Notes under the pieces: model-generated
Told to the model about the DNA's origin: nothing
The model's input: only the letters and a program-made list of their open reading frames with translations
Databases searched by the model: none
In this document: one piece after another, positions 10,654 through 19,277 of the stretch
How the letters are laid out: every line of letters begins with the position of its first letter
Position numbering within the stretch: position 1 is the stretch's first letter
Translations under genes and position numbers: made by a program
Assembly: GCF_001510655.1 (NCBI RefSeq)
Contig: NZ_LMVC01000002.1
Location: 602,498-666,497, forward strand
DNA from: Fictibacillus sp. FJAT-27399
GTDB lineage: Bacteria > Bacillota > Bacilli > Bacillales > Fictibacillaceae
Direction of reading: 5' to 3'
DNA: 64,000 bases

Positions 10654-11574
10654 ATGACCCTATTACATGAAATCAAGAAGCATTATGATCTTCAAACCGT
10701 GACATGGAAAGATAAAGAAAGCCTGGTGGACACTGATTGCGGGGTCAAACGGATCAGGATCTGGAATGATCTGAACCTTTTAAACTGGCATGTCCGATGG
10801 AGGGATGAAGTCGGCAAGAACAGTTTGGCTGTAGCAGACCGAATGATCAGGACGGCGGATGGAAATCCATGGGTTGAGCTGGAAGGCAGGTACCTTACCC
10901 TGCATGATTATGTAGAAGGCCGGCATGAAAGGGGAGGCCATGAAAAAAGGTGGGGCCTTCTCTTGGGCAACATGCTTCAAGCGGGCCTAGATCTGCAAAA
11001 AGAGTTTGGTTCCATTACCCATGCTGATCACTATTCCTTTGACGCCTGCCTGGCGGCGATCCACAAACTAAGCAAGGATTACAATGAACTTGTCAGTGTC
11101 AGAAATTCTTTGCCTGAAGCAAATAAAAGACTGAACCTTGCCATGGAACTCAAACAGGCATCCTCTAATGTGCCGCTTCCGCTCCTTGATTCTGATACAC
11201 ACATGAGCAATGGAGCACAAATTTTTAATATATTATTTTACCGGGGAAGCAATGGTTATCCTGAACAGGGTTATCGCCCGCTCCGCAATTTTTTGACCGA
11301 GTGGCTAAAGGAATGCGGCCCCTACTCACTGCGGAAATTATTAACCTGCATCAATGAACATTTCTCTTTGGAACGGGAACAGGGATATTTGCTTCTGGCA
11401 GAGATCTTGACACCATGGGAACTTCAGGATTGTGTGGATCAGTTAAAGAATAAAGAGCTTTCACACATTGTTGCTTGCGTTGAATCTTTTGAACAGGATT
11501 GGGATTTTAACAGAATCCTGCTTCACTGTTTTACTGACTGGATGGACGATAAACGAAAGAGGGTGGCTTTGTGA
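10654..11574 (+). CDS. Uncharacterised protein, divergent CotS/YsxE-like (probable spore coat-associated)
   Basis: About 306 residues, function unknown. It lies between spoVID (16 bp upstream) and ysxE (4 bp overlap), so it is co-transcribed with coat genes. The overall pattern, a charged N-lobe-like region, a helical middle, and the C-terminal helical segment EQGYLLLAEILTPWEL, recalls CotS-family kinase-like proteins, but the Brenner-type HxDxxxxN motif and a following metal-binding Asp are not seen, so any kinase fold would be inactive. The ATG at 10654 with GGGTGG upstream is preferred; an in-frame GTG at 10645 is possible. B. subtilis has no gene at this position to my knowledge. Confidence 0.7.
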   Translation: MTLLHEIKKHYDLQTVTWKDKESLVDTDCGVKRIRIWNDLNLLNWHVRWRDEVGKNSLAVADRMIRTADGNPWVELEGRYLTLHDYVEGRHERGGHEKRWGLLLGNMLQAGLDLQKEFGSITHADHYSFDACLAAIHKLSKDYNELVSVRNSLPEANKRLNLAMELKQASSNVPLPLLDSDTHMSNGAQIFNILFYRGSNGYPEQGYRPLRNFLTEWLKECGPYSLRKLLTCINEHFSLEREQGYLLLAEILTPWELQDCVDQLKNKELSHIVACVESFEQDWDFNRILLHCFTDWMDDKRKRVAL

Positions 11575-12614
11575 GCCATTCAAGTGAAAACGTCAATTAT
11601 GGTCCGGTTTTATTTCAGTACGATCTTTATCCAGAGAAAATCGAAGCGTTCGGCAAAGTGAAAAAAGTGATATCAAAAAGAGGCACGTTTGCTTTAAAGG
11701 AAACGAGTTTAAACGAAGAAGAATCGAACTGGTTTACCCATGTCGTTCACCGATTGTCGGAAATCGGCTATCATCAGGTGGTGCCGCTCTATCCAACTAA
11801 ATACGGTGATTATACCGTACAGCATGGAAACAAAACGTACTATCTCATGCCGTGGTTTGCAGGTGGTGAACGGCTCGGCCAGATGCGGGAAGAAGTGATG
11901 ATCGATGAGATCGGAAAAATTCATTATCTGACCCTGAAAGAACAGGATTTCTCGCCAGAAGTGGTAGACCATTCTTTTCAGTATTTAATGCAGAGATGGG
12001 AAACACGCCAGCTTGAAATGGAGAGGTTTGCTGAAGAATCCGAACGCATGCCGTACATGTCTCCTTTTGAGCTGACGTATTTAAGCCATTTTCACCACAT
12101 GATGAAAATGGCGGAGGAAGCAAAACGCCGTTTGAAAGACTGGTATGATGCCTGCCATGCGGAAAAAAGGTATCGCAGTGCACTTTGCCACGGCAAACTA
12201 TCACGAAATCATCTGTTATTCTCTCATCATGGGGAACCACATCTCCTCAATTTTGAAAAAGCAGTGCTTGATACGCCTGTAAGAGATTTGGCGATCTTCT
12301 TCAGAAAAGCAGTACACCTTTCGAACTGGACGAGAGAAGAGGGCGGGAGGCTGCTCTCGCTGTATCAAAGGCACATTCCACTCCTCGAGGAGGAAAAAAG
12401 CCTCTTGGTCAGCTATATGAGCTATCCCGAACCGATCTTTAACTCCGTTGATTTATATCGTCATCAAAGGGAACGATACAGCCAAATCGAGTTTGTCCAC
12501 CGTTTGGAAAAACGAATTTCAGCGATGAGGCACATCAGGGATTTCTGTGATCTGATCCTGACCCCGCCGCCGCCGGAACCGCTCGATATGAATGAAAATA
12601 CTGATCACATATAG
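11571..12614 (+). CDS. ysxE: Spore coat-associated protein YsxE (CotS family, kinase-like)
   Basis: Kinase-like protein of 347 residues in the CotS/YsxE/YtaA family, associated with the spore coat. The C-lobe has LCHGKLSRNHLLF followed by PHLLNFEKAV: the HGKxxxxH/N arrangement replaces the catalytic HxDxxxxN of aminoglycoside-phosphotransferase-like enzymes, so catalysis is doubtful. The GTG start at 11571 overlaps the previous gene by 4 bp. Neighbour of spoVID and valS as in B. subtilis. Its stop codon lies inside the terminator stem. Confidence 0.88.
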   Translation: MSHSSENVNYGPVLFQYDLYPEKIEAFGKVKKVISKRGTFALKETSLNEEESNWFTHVVHRLSEIGYHQVVPLYPTKYGDYTVQHGNKTYYLMPWFAGGERLGQMREEVMIDEIGKIHYLTLKEQDFSPEVVDHSFQYLMQRWETRQLEMERFAEESERMPYMSPFELTYLSHFHHMMKMAEEAKRRLKDWYDACHAEKRYRSALCHGKLSRNHLLFSHHGEPHLLNFEKAVLDTPVRDLAIFFRKAVHLSNWTREEGGRLLSLYQRHIPLLEEEKSLLVSYMSYPEPIFNSVDLYRHQRERYSQIEFVHRLEKRISAMRHIRDFCDLILTPPPPEPLDMNENTDHI

Positions 12615-12637
12615 TAGCCTATATGTGATCTTTTTTT
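12603..12637. terminator. Intrinsic terminator after ysxE
   Basis: Perfect 12-bp stem GATCACATATAG / CTATATGTGATC with a TAGC loop and a seven-T run. It closes the spoVID-ysxE unit and faces a convergent small gene. Confidence 0.93.
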
Positions 12638-12652
12638 ATTTTCCGCTTTTCT

Positions 12653-12865
12653 TTATAACACCTCATAGGAAAAGCAAAAGTGAAGAATGATTAAAATAAG
12701 CATGATTACAAAATCAATGCCGGATGGGAACAGAATGGTACGGATGATCTGGAACACGATCAGAGGTATTGTAAATTGGCTTACGATATCCCTTGCTGTC
12801 CGAAGCCAATCGGGAACCTGAAATTTAAACGGCGTGCGGTTTCTTTTAAAATAACGTCTGGCCAT
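12653..12865 (-). CDS. Small hypothetical membrane protein
   Basis: A 70-residue protein with a basic N terminus (MARRYFKRNRTPFKF) followed by an amphipathic segment and two hydrophobic stretches (IPLIVFQIIRTILF and VIMLILIILHF). Function unknown. The ATG at 12865 is preceded by AAGAAGGA at good spacing; a further upstream in-frame ATG at 12886 lacks a site. It is a lone reverse-strand gene between ysxE and the valS leader. Confidence 0.7.
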   Translation of the reverse strand: MARRYFKRNRTPFKFQVPDWLRTARDIVSQFTIPLIVFQIIRTILFPSGIDFVIMLILIILHFCFSYEVL

Positions 12866-12995
12866 AACTATCCTTCTTTCGTACATCTAGGTTGATATCA
12901 TGGTATTCACCAGCCTGCCTATTCGTGAATATTGCCGGAATGCACATATTTCTTGTATAAGAATAGAATAATTGTTACAACAAATGGGAAAACTA

Positions 12996-13025
12996 TTGAC
13001 GTTTTCCTGTTTTACTAGTTAAAAT
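12996..13025 (+). promoter_or_regulatory. Sigma-A promoter of valS
   Basis: TTGACG (12996-13001), 18-bp spacer, TAAAAT (13020-13025), just upstream of the T-box leader. Confidence 0.75.
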
Positions 13026-13031
13026 AGAACC

Positions 13032-13310
13032 AATGAAATCATATAACTTGCTTTGAAAGGGAAGAGTACAACGACTGTCCTTAAAGAGAGGGAAATCAGA
13101 TGGCTGAGAGATTTCCTAAGGAAACAGCGATGGAAGGTCGCCCTGGAGCAGCTTCTTTGAACAAAGGCAGACGGCCTTTCTAGAAGAAGACGGCGAAGAA
13201 CCGTTATCCGGCAATGAGTGTGCAAAAGGCGTTTATTTCTGCTTTCTGCAAACAAAGGTGGTACCGCGAACAATGCTTCTTTCGTCCTTTGAGACGGAGG
13301 GGGCTTTTTT
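13032..13310 (+). promoter_or_regulatory. Valine-specific T-box leader of valS
   Basis: The roughly 280-base untranslated leader carries the T-box core AAAGGTGGTACCGCG (13254-13268), which pairs with the uncharged tRNA acceptor end, and an AGTA S-turn motif near the start. The candidate specifier is GTC (13137-13139, Val) in GGAAGGTCGCC. The terminator helix GCTTCTTTCGTC / GACGGAGGGGGC (13275-13304) is followed by six T. Uncharged tRNA(Val) should stabilise the antiterminator and allow valS transcription. The T-box is certain; the specifier placement is inferred from sequence alone. Confidence 0.95.
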
Positions 13311-13337
13311 ATTTGTATTGAGAAGGAGGAGACGTTC

Positions 13338-15986
13338 ATGTCTACTGAAAAGCAAGAACTTACAATGCCAACGAAATATGATCCAAAGGCAACCGAAGAA
13401 TCCTGGTATAAATATTGGGTGGACGGCAAATTTTTTGAGGCAACGGGTGATGAATCCAAAACGCCATATACCATTGTCATTCCGCCGCCGAACGTTACCG
13501 GCAAACTGCATCTTGGCCATGCATGGGATACAACACTGCAAGATATCCTGAGCCGAGCAAAAAGAATGCAGGGCTATGATGTACTCTGGCTTCCTGGAAT
13601 GGACCATGCCGGAATCGCCACACAAGCTAAAGTTGAAGCGAGACTCCGTGAACAAGGCACTTCCCGCTACGATCTTGGCAGAGAAAAGTTCCTTGAGAAA
13701 GCCTGGGAGTGGAAGGAAGAGTATGCTGACTTTATCCGCAATCAATGGTCAAAGCTTGGACTTGGCCTCGATTACTCGCGTGAGCGCTTTACCCTTGATG
13801 AAGGTTTGTCTGATGCTGTTCGTGAAGTGTTTGTAACGCTTTACAACAAAGGACTGATTTACCGAGGCGAATACATCATCAACTGGGATCCGCAGACAAA
13901 AACAGCTCTTTCTGATATTGAAGTTATCCATCAGGATGTACAGGGTGCGTTCTACCATATGAGATACCCTCTTGCTGACGGATCCGGCCATATTGAAATC
14001 GCAACAACAAGGCCGGAAACGATGCTTGGTGATACCGCCATTGCCGTTCATCCGGAAGATGAGCGCTACAAGCATTTGATTGGCAAAAAAGCAATTCTCC
14101 CAATTGTCGGGCGCGAGATTGAGATTGTCGGGGACGACTATGTAGATATGGAATTTGGATCAGGTGCTGTAAAAATCACACCTGCTCATGACCCGAATGA
14201 TTTTGAAATTGGAAACCGCCACAACCTTGAGCGTGTCCTTGTTATGGATGAAGGCGGAAAAATGAATGAAAATGCCGGAAAGTACCAAGGCATGGATCGC
14301 TTCGAATGCCGTAAACAAATTGTTCAAGACCTGGAAGATGCAGGAGTTCTTTTCAAGATCGAAGACCACATGCATTCCGTAGGGCACTCTGAGAGAAGTG
14401 GAGCAATAGTTGAGCCTTATCTTTCCACACAATGGTTTGTTAAGATGAAGCCTTTGGCAGAAAAGGCGATCGAGCTTCAAAAAACAGAGGACAAAGTAAA
14501 CTTTGTACCGGAGCGTTTTGAGAAAACGTATCTTCACTGGATTGAAAACATCCGTGACTGGTGTATTTCAAGACAGCTGTGGTGGGGGCACCGAATTCCT
14601 GCCTGGTACCATAAAGAAACAGGCGAAGTATACGTAGGCCACGAGGCGCCGAAAGATGAAGAAAACTGGGAGCAGGATACAGATGTATTGGATACATGGT
14701 TCTCATCCGCATTATGGCCGTTCTCCACAATGGGGTGGCCGGATGAAGAAGCGATTGATTACAAGCGTTATTACCCGACCAATGCATTGGTTACCGGCTA
14801 TGACATCATTTATTTCTGGGTAGCACGCATGATCTTCCAAGGCATGGAGTTTACAGAAAAAAGGCCGTTCAATGATGTATTGATCCACGGACTTGTACGT
14901 GATTCCGAAGGCCGTAAGATGAGTAAATCTCTTGGCAATGGTGTTGACCCGATGGATGTTATTGAAAAATACGGAGCGGATGCTCTTCGTTTCTTCCTAT
15001 CCACAGGCAGCTCACCAGGAAACGATCTTCGTTTTTACTGGGAAAAGGTAGAATCTACTTGGAACTTTGCCAATAAGATTTGGAATGCTTCCCGATTTGC
15101 CCTTATGAACATGGACGGAATGAAAGTTGAGGAAATTGATCTTACTGGAGAGCTGAACCTGGCGGATAAATGGATTTTAACCCGTTTCAACGAAACCGCT
15201 GAAAATGTAACAAGGCTGATCGATACGTATGAATTTGGAGAAGTTGGCCGTCTCCTTTATAACTTTATCTGGGATGACTTGTGTGACTGGTATATCGAGA
15301 TGGCGAAACTGCCGCTTTATGGAGAAGATGAAGCAGCAAAGAAAACGACTCGATCTGTATTGGCTTATGTCCTGGATCACACATTGAGACTGCTTCACCC
15401 GATCATGCCATTTATTACCGAGGAAATCTGGCAGCATCTTCCTCATGAGGGTGAATCCATCACAGTGGCTCAGTGGCCAGCGAAGCGTGAAGATCTCCAT
15501 TTCCCGGAAGCCGCCAGAGATATGAATCTCGTAACGGAAATCATCCGTACAGTACGTAACATCCGTTCTGAGATGAACGTTGCACCGAGCAAACCGATCG
15601 AGCTTCAGATCAATGCCAAGAGTGAGGAAGTGCTGAACGCGCTTGAGGCAAACCGCAGCTATCTTGAAAAGTTCTGTAACCCAAGCACATTGACACTCGG
15701 AACAGATCTATCTGCACCGAATAAATCAATGAGTGCTGTACTTACCGGGGTTGAAATGTATCTGCCGCTTGAAGGATTGATTAATTTAGACGAAGAAATT
15801 CAGCGTCTTGAAAAAGAAGTTGAAAAATACAACAAAGAAGTCGAGCGTGTACAGAAGAAACTAAGCAACGAAGGCTTCATGAAGAAAGCGCCTGAAAAAG
15901 TAATCGAAGAAGAGCGTGCAAAAGAAAAGGACTATAGCGAAAAACGCGATAAAGTCCGCCAGCGCATTCAAGAACTGAAAGCATAA
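13338..15986 (+). CDS. valS: Valyl-tRNA synthetase ValS
   Basis: Class I aminoacyl-tRNA synthetase that charges tRNA(Val) and edits threonine. The 882-residue protein has HLGH (residues 58-61) after PPPNVTGKL, the editing-domain segment [22 protein letters not shown] (527-531), and the C-terminal coiled coil rich in Glu and Lys typical of ValS. AAGGAGGAG precedes the ATG. Expression is controlled by the upstream T-box. In B. subtilis folC follows directly; here two reverse-strand genes intervene. Confidence 0.98.
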   Translation: MSTEKQELTMPTKYDPKATEESWYKYWVDGKFFEATGDESKTPYTIVIPPPNVTGKLHLGHAWDTTLQDILSRAKRMQGYDVLWLPGMDHAGIATQAKVEARLREQGTSRYDLGREKFLEKAWEWKEEYADFIRNQWSKLGLGLDYSRERFTLDEGLSDAVREVFVTLYNKGLIYRGEYIINWDPQTKTALSDIEVIHQDVQGAFYHMRYPLADGSGHIEIATTRPETMLGDTAIAVHPEDERYKHLIGKKAILPIVGREIEIVGDDYVDMEFGSGAVKITPAHDPNDFEIGNRHNLERVLVMDEGGKMNENAGKYQGMDRFECRKQIVQDLEDAGVLFKIEDHMHSVGHSERSGAIVEPYLSTQWFVKMKPLAEKAIELQKTEDKVNFVPERFEKTYLHWIENIRDWCISRQLWWGHRIPAWYHKETGEVYVGHEAPKDEENWEQDTDVLDTWFSSALWPFSTMGWPDEEAIDYKRYYPTNALVTGYDIIYFWVARMIFQGMEFTEKRPFNDVLIHGLVRDSEGRKMSKSLGNGVDPMDVIEKYGADALRFFLSTGSSPGNDLRFYWEKVESTWNFANKIWNASRFALMNMDGMKVEEIDLTGELNLADKWILTRFNETAENVTRLIDTYEFGEVGRLLYNFIWDDLCDWYIEMAKLPLYGEDEAAKKTTRSVLAYVLDHTLRLLHPIMPFITEEIWQHLPHEGESITVAQWPAKREDLHFPEAARDMNLVTEIIRTVRNIRSEMNVAPSKPIELQINAKSEEVLNALEANRSYLEKFCNPSTLTLGTDLSAPNKSMSAVLTGVEMYLPLEGLINLDEEIQRLEKEVEKYNKEVERVQKKLSNEGFMKKAPEKVIEEERAKEKDYSEKRDKVRQRIQELKA

Positions 15987-15992
15987 AAAGAA

Positions 15993-16026
15993 AGCCTGAA
16001 AGTGATCAGTCACTTTCAGGCTCTTT
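15993..16026. terminator. Bidirectional terminator between valS and ATP-grasp gene
   Basis: Perfect 13-bp stem AGCCTGAAAGTGA / TCACTTTCAGGCT with a four-base loop; CTTTT follows on the plus side and A-rich sequence precedes it. The stop codon of the convergent gene is in the loop. Confidence 0.9.
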
Positions 16027-16881
16027 TATTTGTCCGGCGATGTGGGCCATATAGGTCCTAACGATGTTGATGTCTGATGTAGCACTTAACGTGCGGCTGC
16101 CCACCACGTCCTCCACTTCGTTAAAAATAAAAGAATCGTCTTTATCCAGTAAGAAGTCGATTCCGGCCATTCCCATCTCAAAATGGGACATTACTTTTTG
16201 GGCCAATACTTTTTGTTCCTCATTTAAATCGTAGAACTGAGCTTTTCCGCCGAGTGAAAAGTTCGCTCTGAAATCTTCGTCAGAACTTCGAAGGACTGCG
16301 CCGACGATCTGATCTCCGACGACAAATACCCGGACATCTCTGCCAGGATGAGCCGCAGGTTTTTGAATCACCCATTCTTGATGGGGATAGGTGGAAAGGG
16401 CCTCACGCAATTCTTGTTCGTCTGTTACAAGGTGGACCTGTGATCCGCCCCTTCCTGAAGATAACTTTGCAATTAAAGGAAAGTCAAAAGGCAAAGAATC
16501 AGGACGATATAAAGAAGGAGAGATGAAAAGGGTGTCCATCATCGGAATACCAGCCTCCGCCAGAAGCTGGTGTGTTCTTGCCTTATCATTGGCTACCATG
16601 GAAACAAAAGAAGAGTTAAAGACTTTTACACCCAACTGTTCAAGCTGCTGAGAGAAGAGATGGTGAATCGTACGGACCACAGCAAACGCTGGCAAAGGGT
16701 CCTGACGCTTTTCGTAATAAATTGAAAGCTGATTTTTCGTTATACCAAATGCAAATCTTTCAGTGTATCGAAGTTCAAGGTCTAACCCGGCTGCTGCAGC
16801 CTCCTCAGTCATCCAGCTTATAAAGGAGGCATTCTTTTCAGCATCTTGTACACTGTAAATCAACCATCCCTTTTTATTCAT
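16006..16881 (-). CDS. RimK-like ATP-grasp ligase (second of tandem pair)
   Basis: ATP-grasp family protein of 291 residues, probable carboxylate-amine/thiol ligase of unknown substrate. Visible are the nucleotide-binding region FPLIAKLSSGRGGSQV, the Arg motif GRDVRVFVVGDQIVGAVLR, a Gly-rich SLGGKAQ loop, and the C-terminal metal site GIDFLLDKDD...FNEVED with EVED in place of the usual EVN. The start overlaps the upstream paralogue by 8 bp. RimK relatives add amino acids to protein or small-molecule carboxylates; the substrate cannot be told here. Confidence 0.85.
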   Translation of the reverse strand: MNKKGWLIYSVQDAEKNASFISWMTEEAAAAGLDLELRYTERFAFGITKNQLSIYYEKRQDPLPAFAVVRTIHHLFSQQLEQLGVKVFNSSFVSMVANDKARTHQLLAEAGIPMMDTLFISPSLYRPDSLPFDFPLIAKLSSGRGGSQVHLVTDEQELREALSTYPHQEWVIQKPAAHPGRDVRVFVVGDQIVGAVLRSSDEDFRANFSLGGKAQFYDLNEEQKVLAQKVMSHFEMGMAGIDFLLDKDDSFIFNEVEDVVGSRTLSATSDINIVRTYMAHIAGQIKEPESD

Positions 16882-17785
16882 GTGAGAGTCCTCTTTCTTT
16901 TAGATCATTGAGGATGAAATCCATCATATGCAGAGCTACATCAATTCCTGTACATTCATAAATGCTGCGGATATGAGCGTTGGAGTTGATCTCACAGACG
17001 AGGGGAGAGCCATCATTGCCAAACAGCAGGTCGACTCCAGCAAATGATGTCCCTGTAACTTCCGCACAGACTGCCGCCAGATCGATTTGTTCTTTGGTCG
17101 GTGTATAAGGCTTTGTTTTTCCGCCGAAACTGACATTTGCCCGGAAATCTGTCTCGGATTTTCTCAGCATGGAAGCAACAGCCTTGCCGCCTACGATATT
17201 GATGCGTACATCCCGTCCGTAGCTGGACTTGATCAATTCCTGGAATACATATTCGGTGTTTTTTAGAGATTTCATCAGGTCAAGCAGTTCCGGTTCATTT
17301 TCTACTAGGTGAACCTGCATACCAAACGATCCGTAGGCTTCTTTAATAACCATCGGAAAGCCGATTTCCTTTGCAATAGCAGAATAATGGCTTTCATCAT
17401 GAAGGTCTCCAAATACTTTTGGTGCTATAATGGTTTTTGGAAAAAGGATTCCGCGGTCTGCGAGGGTTTGGTACATTCTCGACTTGTTATCGCAGATTTC
17501 AATGGAATCGGCAGAATTATATAGTGGAATACCTAATTTTTCGAGTTGTTTGGCAAGGAAGATATCCTTGTCTCCAAAGATCACAAAATCAGGAGAGCTA
17601 TTTTTATAGCTTCCAGAAATCATAGATTTTCCGTTCTTAAATGTAACGAGCAGGTCATTGTTTTTAATGATGGTGGGCTTAATGCCTTTTTTTTCAGCCG
17701 CTTTGGCCGTCCACTCGGCAAAGTCCATGAATTTTTTTTGGTGCAGGTTTCCGTTATAGATGATCCAGCAGGATGGTTGTGCCAT
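16874..17785 (-). CDS. RimK-like ATP-grasp ligase (first of tandem pair)
   Basis: ATP-grasp protein of 303 residues, paralogous to the next gene. It has FPMVIKEAYGSFGMQVHLV (ATP lid), GRDVRINIVGGKAVASMLR, SFGGKTKPY, and an intact metal-binding motif GVDLLFGNDG...VCEINSNAH, as in RimK/LysX-type ligases. GGAGG lies 6 bases before the ATG. Divergent from folC with about 85 bp between. The shared architecture and 8-bp overlap suggest the two proteins act together, perhaps as a heteromer; this is inference. Confidence 0.87.
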   Translation of the reverse strand: MAQPSCWIIYNGNLHQKKFMDFAEWTAKAAEKKGIKPTIIKNNDLLVTFKNGKSMISGSYKNSSPDFVIFGDKDIFLAKQLEKLGIPLYNSADSIEICDNKSRMYQTLADRGILFPKTIIAPKVFGDLHDESHYSAIAKEIGFPMVIKEAYGSFGMQVHLVENEPELLDLMKSLKNTEYVFQELIKSSYGRDVRINIVGGKAVASMLRKSETDFRANVSFGGKTKPYTPTKEQIDLAAVCAEVTGTSFAGVDLLFGNDGSPLVCEINSNAHIRSIYECTGIDVALHMMDFILNDLKERGLSHE

Positions 17786-17870
17786 TGTTGTCCTCCGTCC
17801 GTGTTACAAATACTATACCGTTATTTTATCGTTCCCAAGAATATATCACAATACGAAAGGGGAAGCGTGG

Positions 17871-19175
17871 ATGTTTACATCTTATGAAGACATCAACCAT
17901 GAACTGGAACTGACAGATGCAGGAGAGATGAAGATGGGCCTCGAACGCATGAAGGCAATCCTTCAGAAACTCGGTAATCCGGAGAAAACCTTGCGCTGCA
18001 TCCATGTGGCAGGAACGAATGGGAAGGGTTCTACCATCCAGATGATTCAAGCCATTCTCCGTGAACAAGGATATTCTGTAGGCACATTTACGTCTCCTTT
18101 TCTAGTTAACGTCAGAGAACATATTCAGCTTGATGGTAAATGGATTACAGATAAGGAATTGGAAAGAATCATAGAGAAGATGAAGCCTCTTGTCAGGGAC
18201 GTGGAAAACGAAGGATTAGGCAGCCTGTCCGAGTTTGAGGCGGTGACAGTTGCCGCTTATGTTTTTTTCAGCCAACGTGCACCGGATTTTTGCCTAGTAG
18301 AATCCGGACTTGGAGGACGGACCGATTCAACGAACGTGATCGTGCCTTTGCTTTCTATCATTACCAGCATTGGCTACGACCATATGAATCTTCTTGGCTC
18401 AAGCCTTTCAGAGATCGCCCATCATAAAGCGGGGATCATCAAGCCTTCTGTTCCTGTCATTACAGGTGCTGATCAGACTGAGGCTCTGTCTGTAATTGAA
18501 AAAACAGCCAAGGACAATCACTCGAAATGCTACAGACTGGGTAAAGAAATGTACACGGAGCGTATAAAGGCGTCAGAAGGGAATGAGATATTTTCCTATA
18601 GATCACCTTATTCAAACCGAACACTTATGGAAATTACCATGCCAGGAAAGCACCAAGTCAGCAATGCGGGATTAGCTTTAATGGCAATGGATCTCCTGAA
18701 ATATGAGATAGGGTGGGTGATCGATGAGGAATCTATCACCAGTGGAATAAAAAAGGCGAAGTGGGCTGGCCGATTTGAGGTTGTAAACGACCGCCCAAAA
18801 ATAATTTTGGATGGAGCCCACAATCCCGAGGGCATCCTGGCCTTAACGGAAACGTTAAAAAGCCATTTTCCCGGAAAAGCCATTCATGTGCTGTTTGCTG
18901 CATTAAGGGATAAAGACACTGGAAGCATGCTCAAACCGTTGGAGGAGATCAGTTCATCCATGATGTTTACTTCGTTTGAGCATCATCGAGCGGACAGTGC
19001 ACAATCCTTATATGAAAAAAGTACTATGAAAAAAAAGCAATACGATGAGGATTTTGAGACCGTTCTTATTAATTTTCTTGAAACAGGTAATGAGCAAGAT
19101 ATCCTGCTAATCACAGGCTCCCTCTACTTTATTGGGGCGTGTAAGAATTTTTTAAAGAAAATAATTGGTAAGTAA
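17871..19175 (+). CDS. folC: Folylpolyglutamate synthase / dihydrofolate synthase FolC
   Basis: Mur-ligase-family enzyme that adds glutamate residues to folates. The 434-residue protein has the P-loop HVAGTNGKGSTIQMI, the segment FTSPFLVNVREHI and ESGLGGRTDSTNVI, and DGAHNPEGI in the C-terminal domain. The ATG at 17871 is chosen: it has AAAGGGGAAG upstream and matches family N termini (FTSYEDI), whereas an upstream in-frame start would add 37 unlike residues. Position after valS is conserved. Confidence 0.95.
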   Translation: MFTSYEDINHELELTDAGEMKMGLERMKAILQKLGNPEKTLRCIHVAGTNGKGSTIQMIQAILREQGYSVGTFTSPFLVNVREHIQLDGKWITDKELERIIEKMKPLVRDVENEGLGSLSEFEAVTVAAYVFFSQRAPDFCLVESGLGGRTDSTNVIVPLLSIITSIGYDHMNLLGSSLSEIAHHKAGIIKPSVPVITGADQTEALSVIEKTAKDNHSKCYRLGKEMYTERIKASEGNEIFSYRSPYSNRTLMEITMPGKHQVSNAGLALMAMDLLKYEIGWVIDEESITSGIKKAKWAGRFEVVNDRPKIILDGAHNPEGILALTETLKSHFPGKAIHVLFAALRDKDTGSMLKPLEEISSSMMFTSFEHHRADSAQSLYEKSTMKKKQYDEDFETVLINFLETGNEQDILLITGSLYFIGACKNFLKKIIGK

Positions 19176-19203
19176 TTGAAATTTTCCAAACTTTTGTTAC
19201 AAT
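19176..19203 (+). promoter_or_regulatory. Probable sigma-A promoter of the GGDEF gene
   Basis: TTGAAA (19176-19181), 16-bp spacer, TACAAT (19198-19203) with an extended TG two bases upstream of it. It lies directly after the folC stop, so the cyclase gene has its own promoter. Confidence 0.65.
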
Positions 19204-19277
19204 AAGTAGATAATAGTATTTACCTAGCTGTTTGCAGGGTATAGAACTTTTGGCTCATGAAGGGGGACCGAGGGAAC

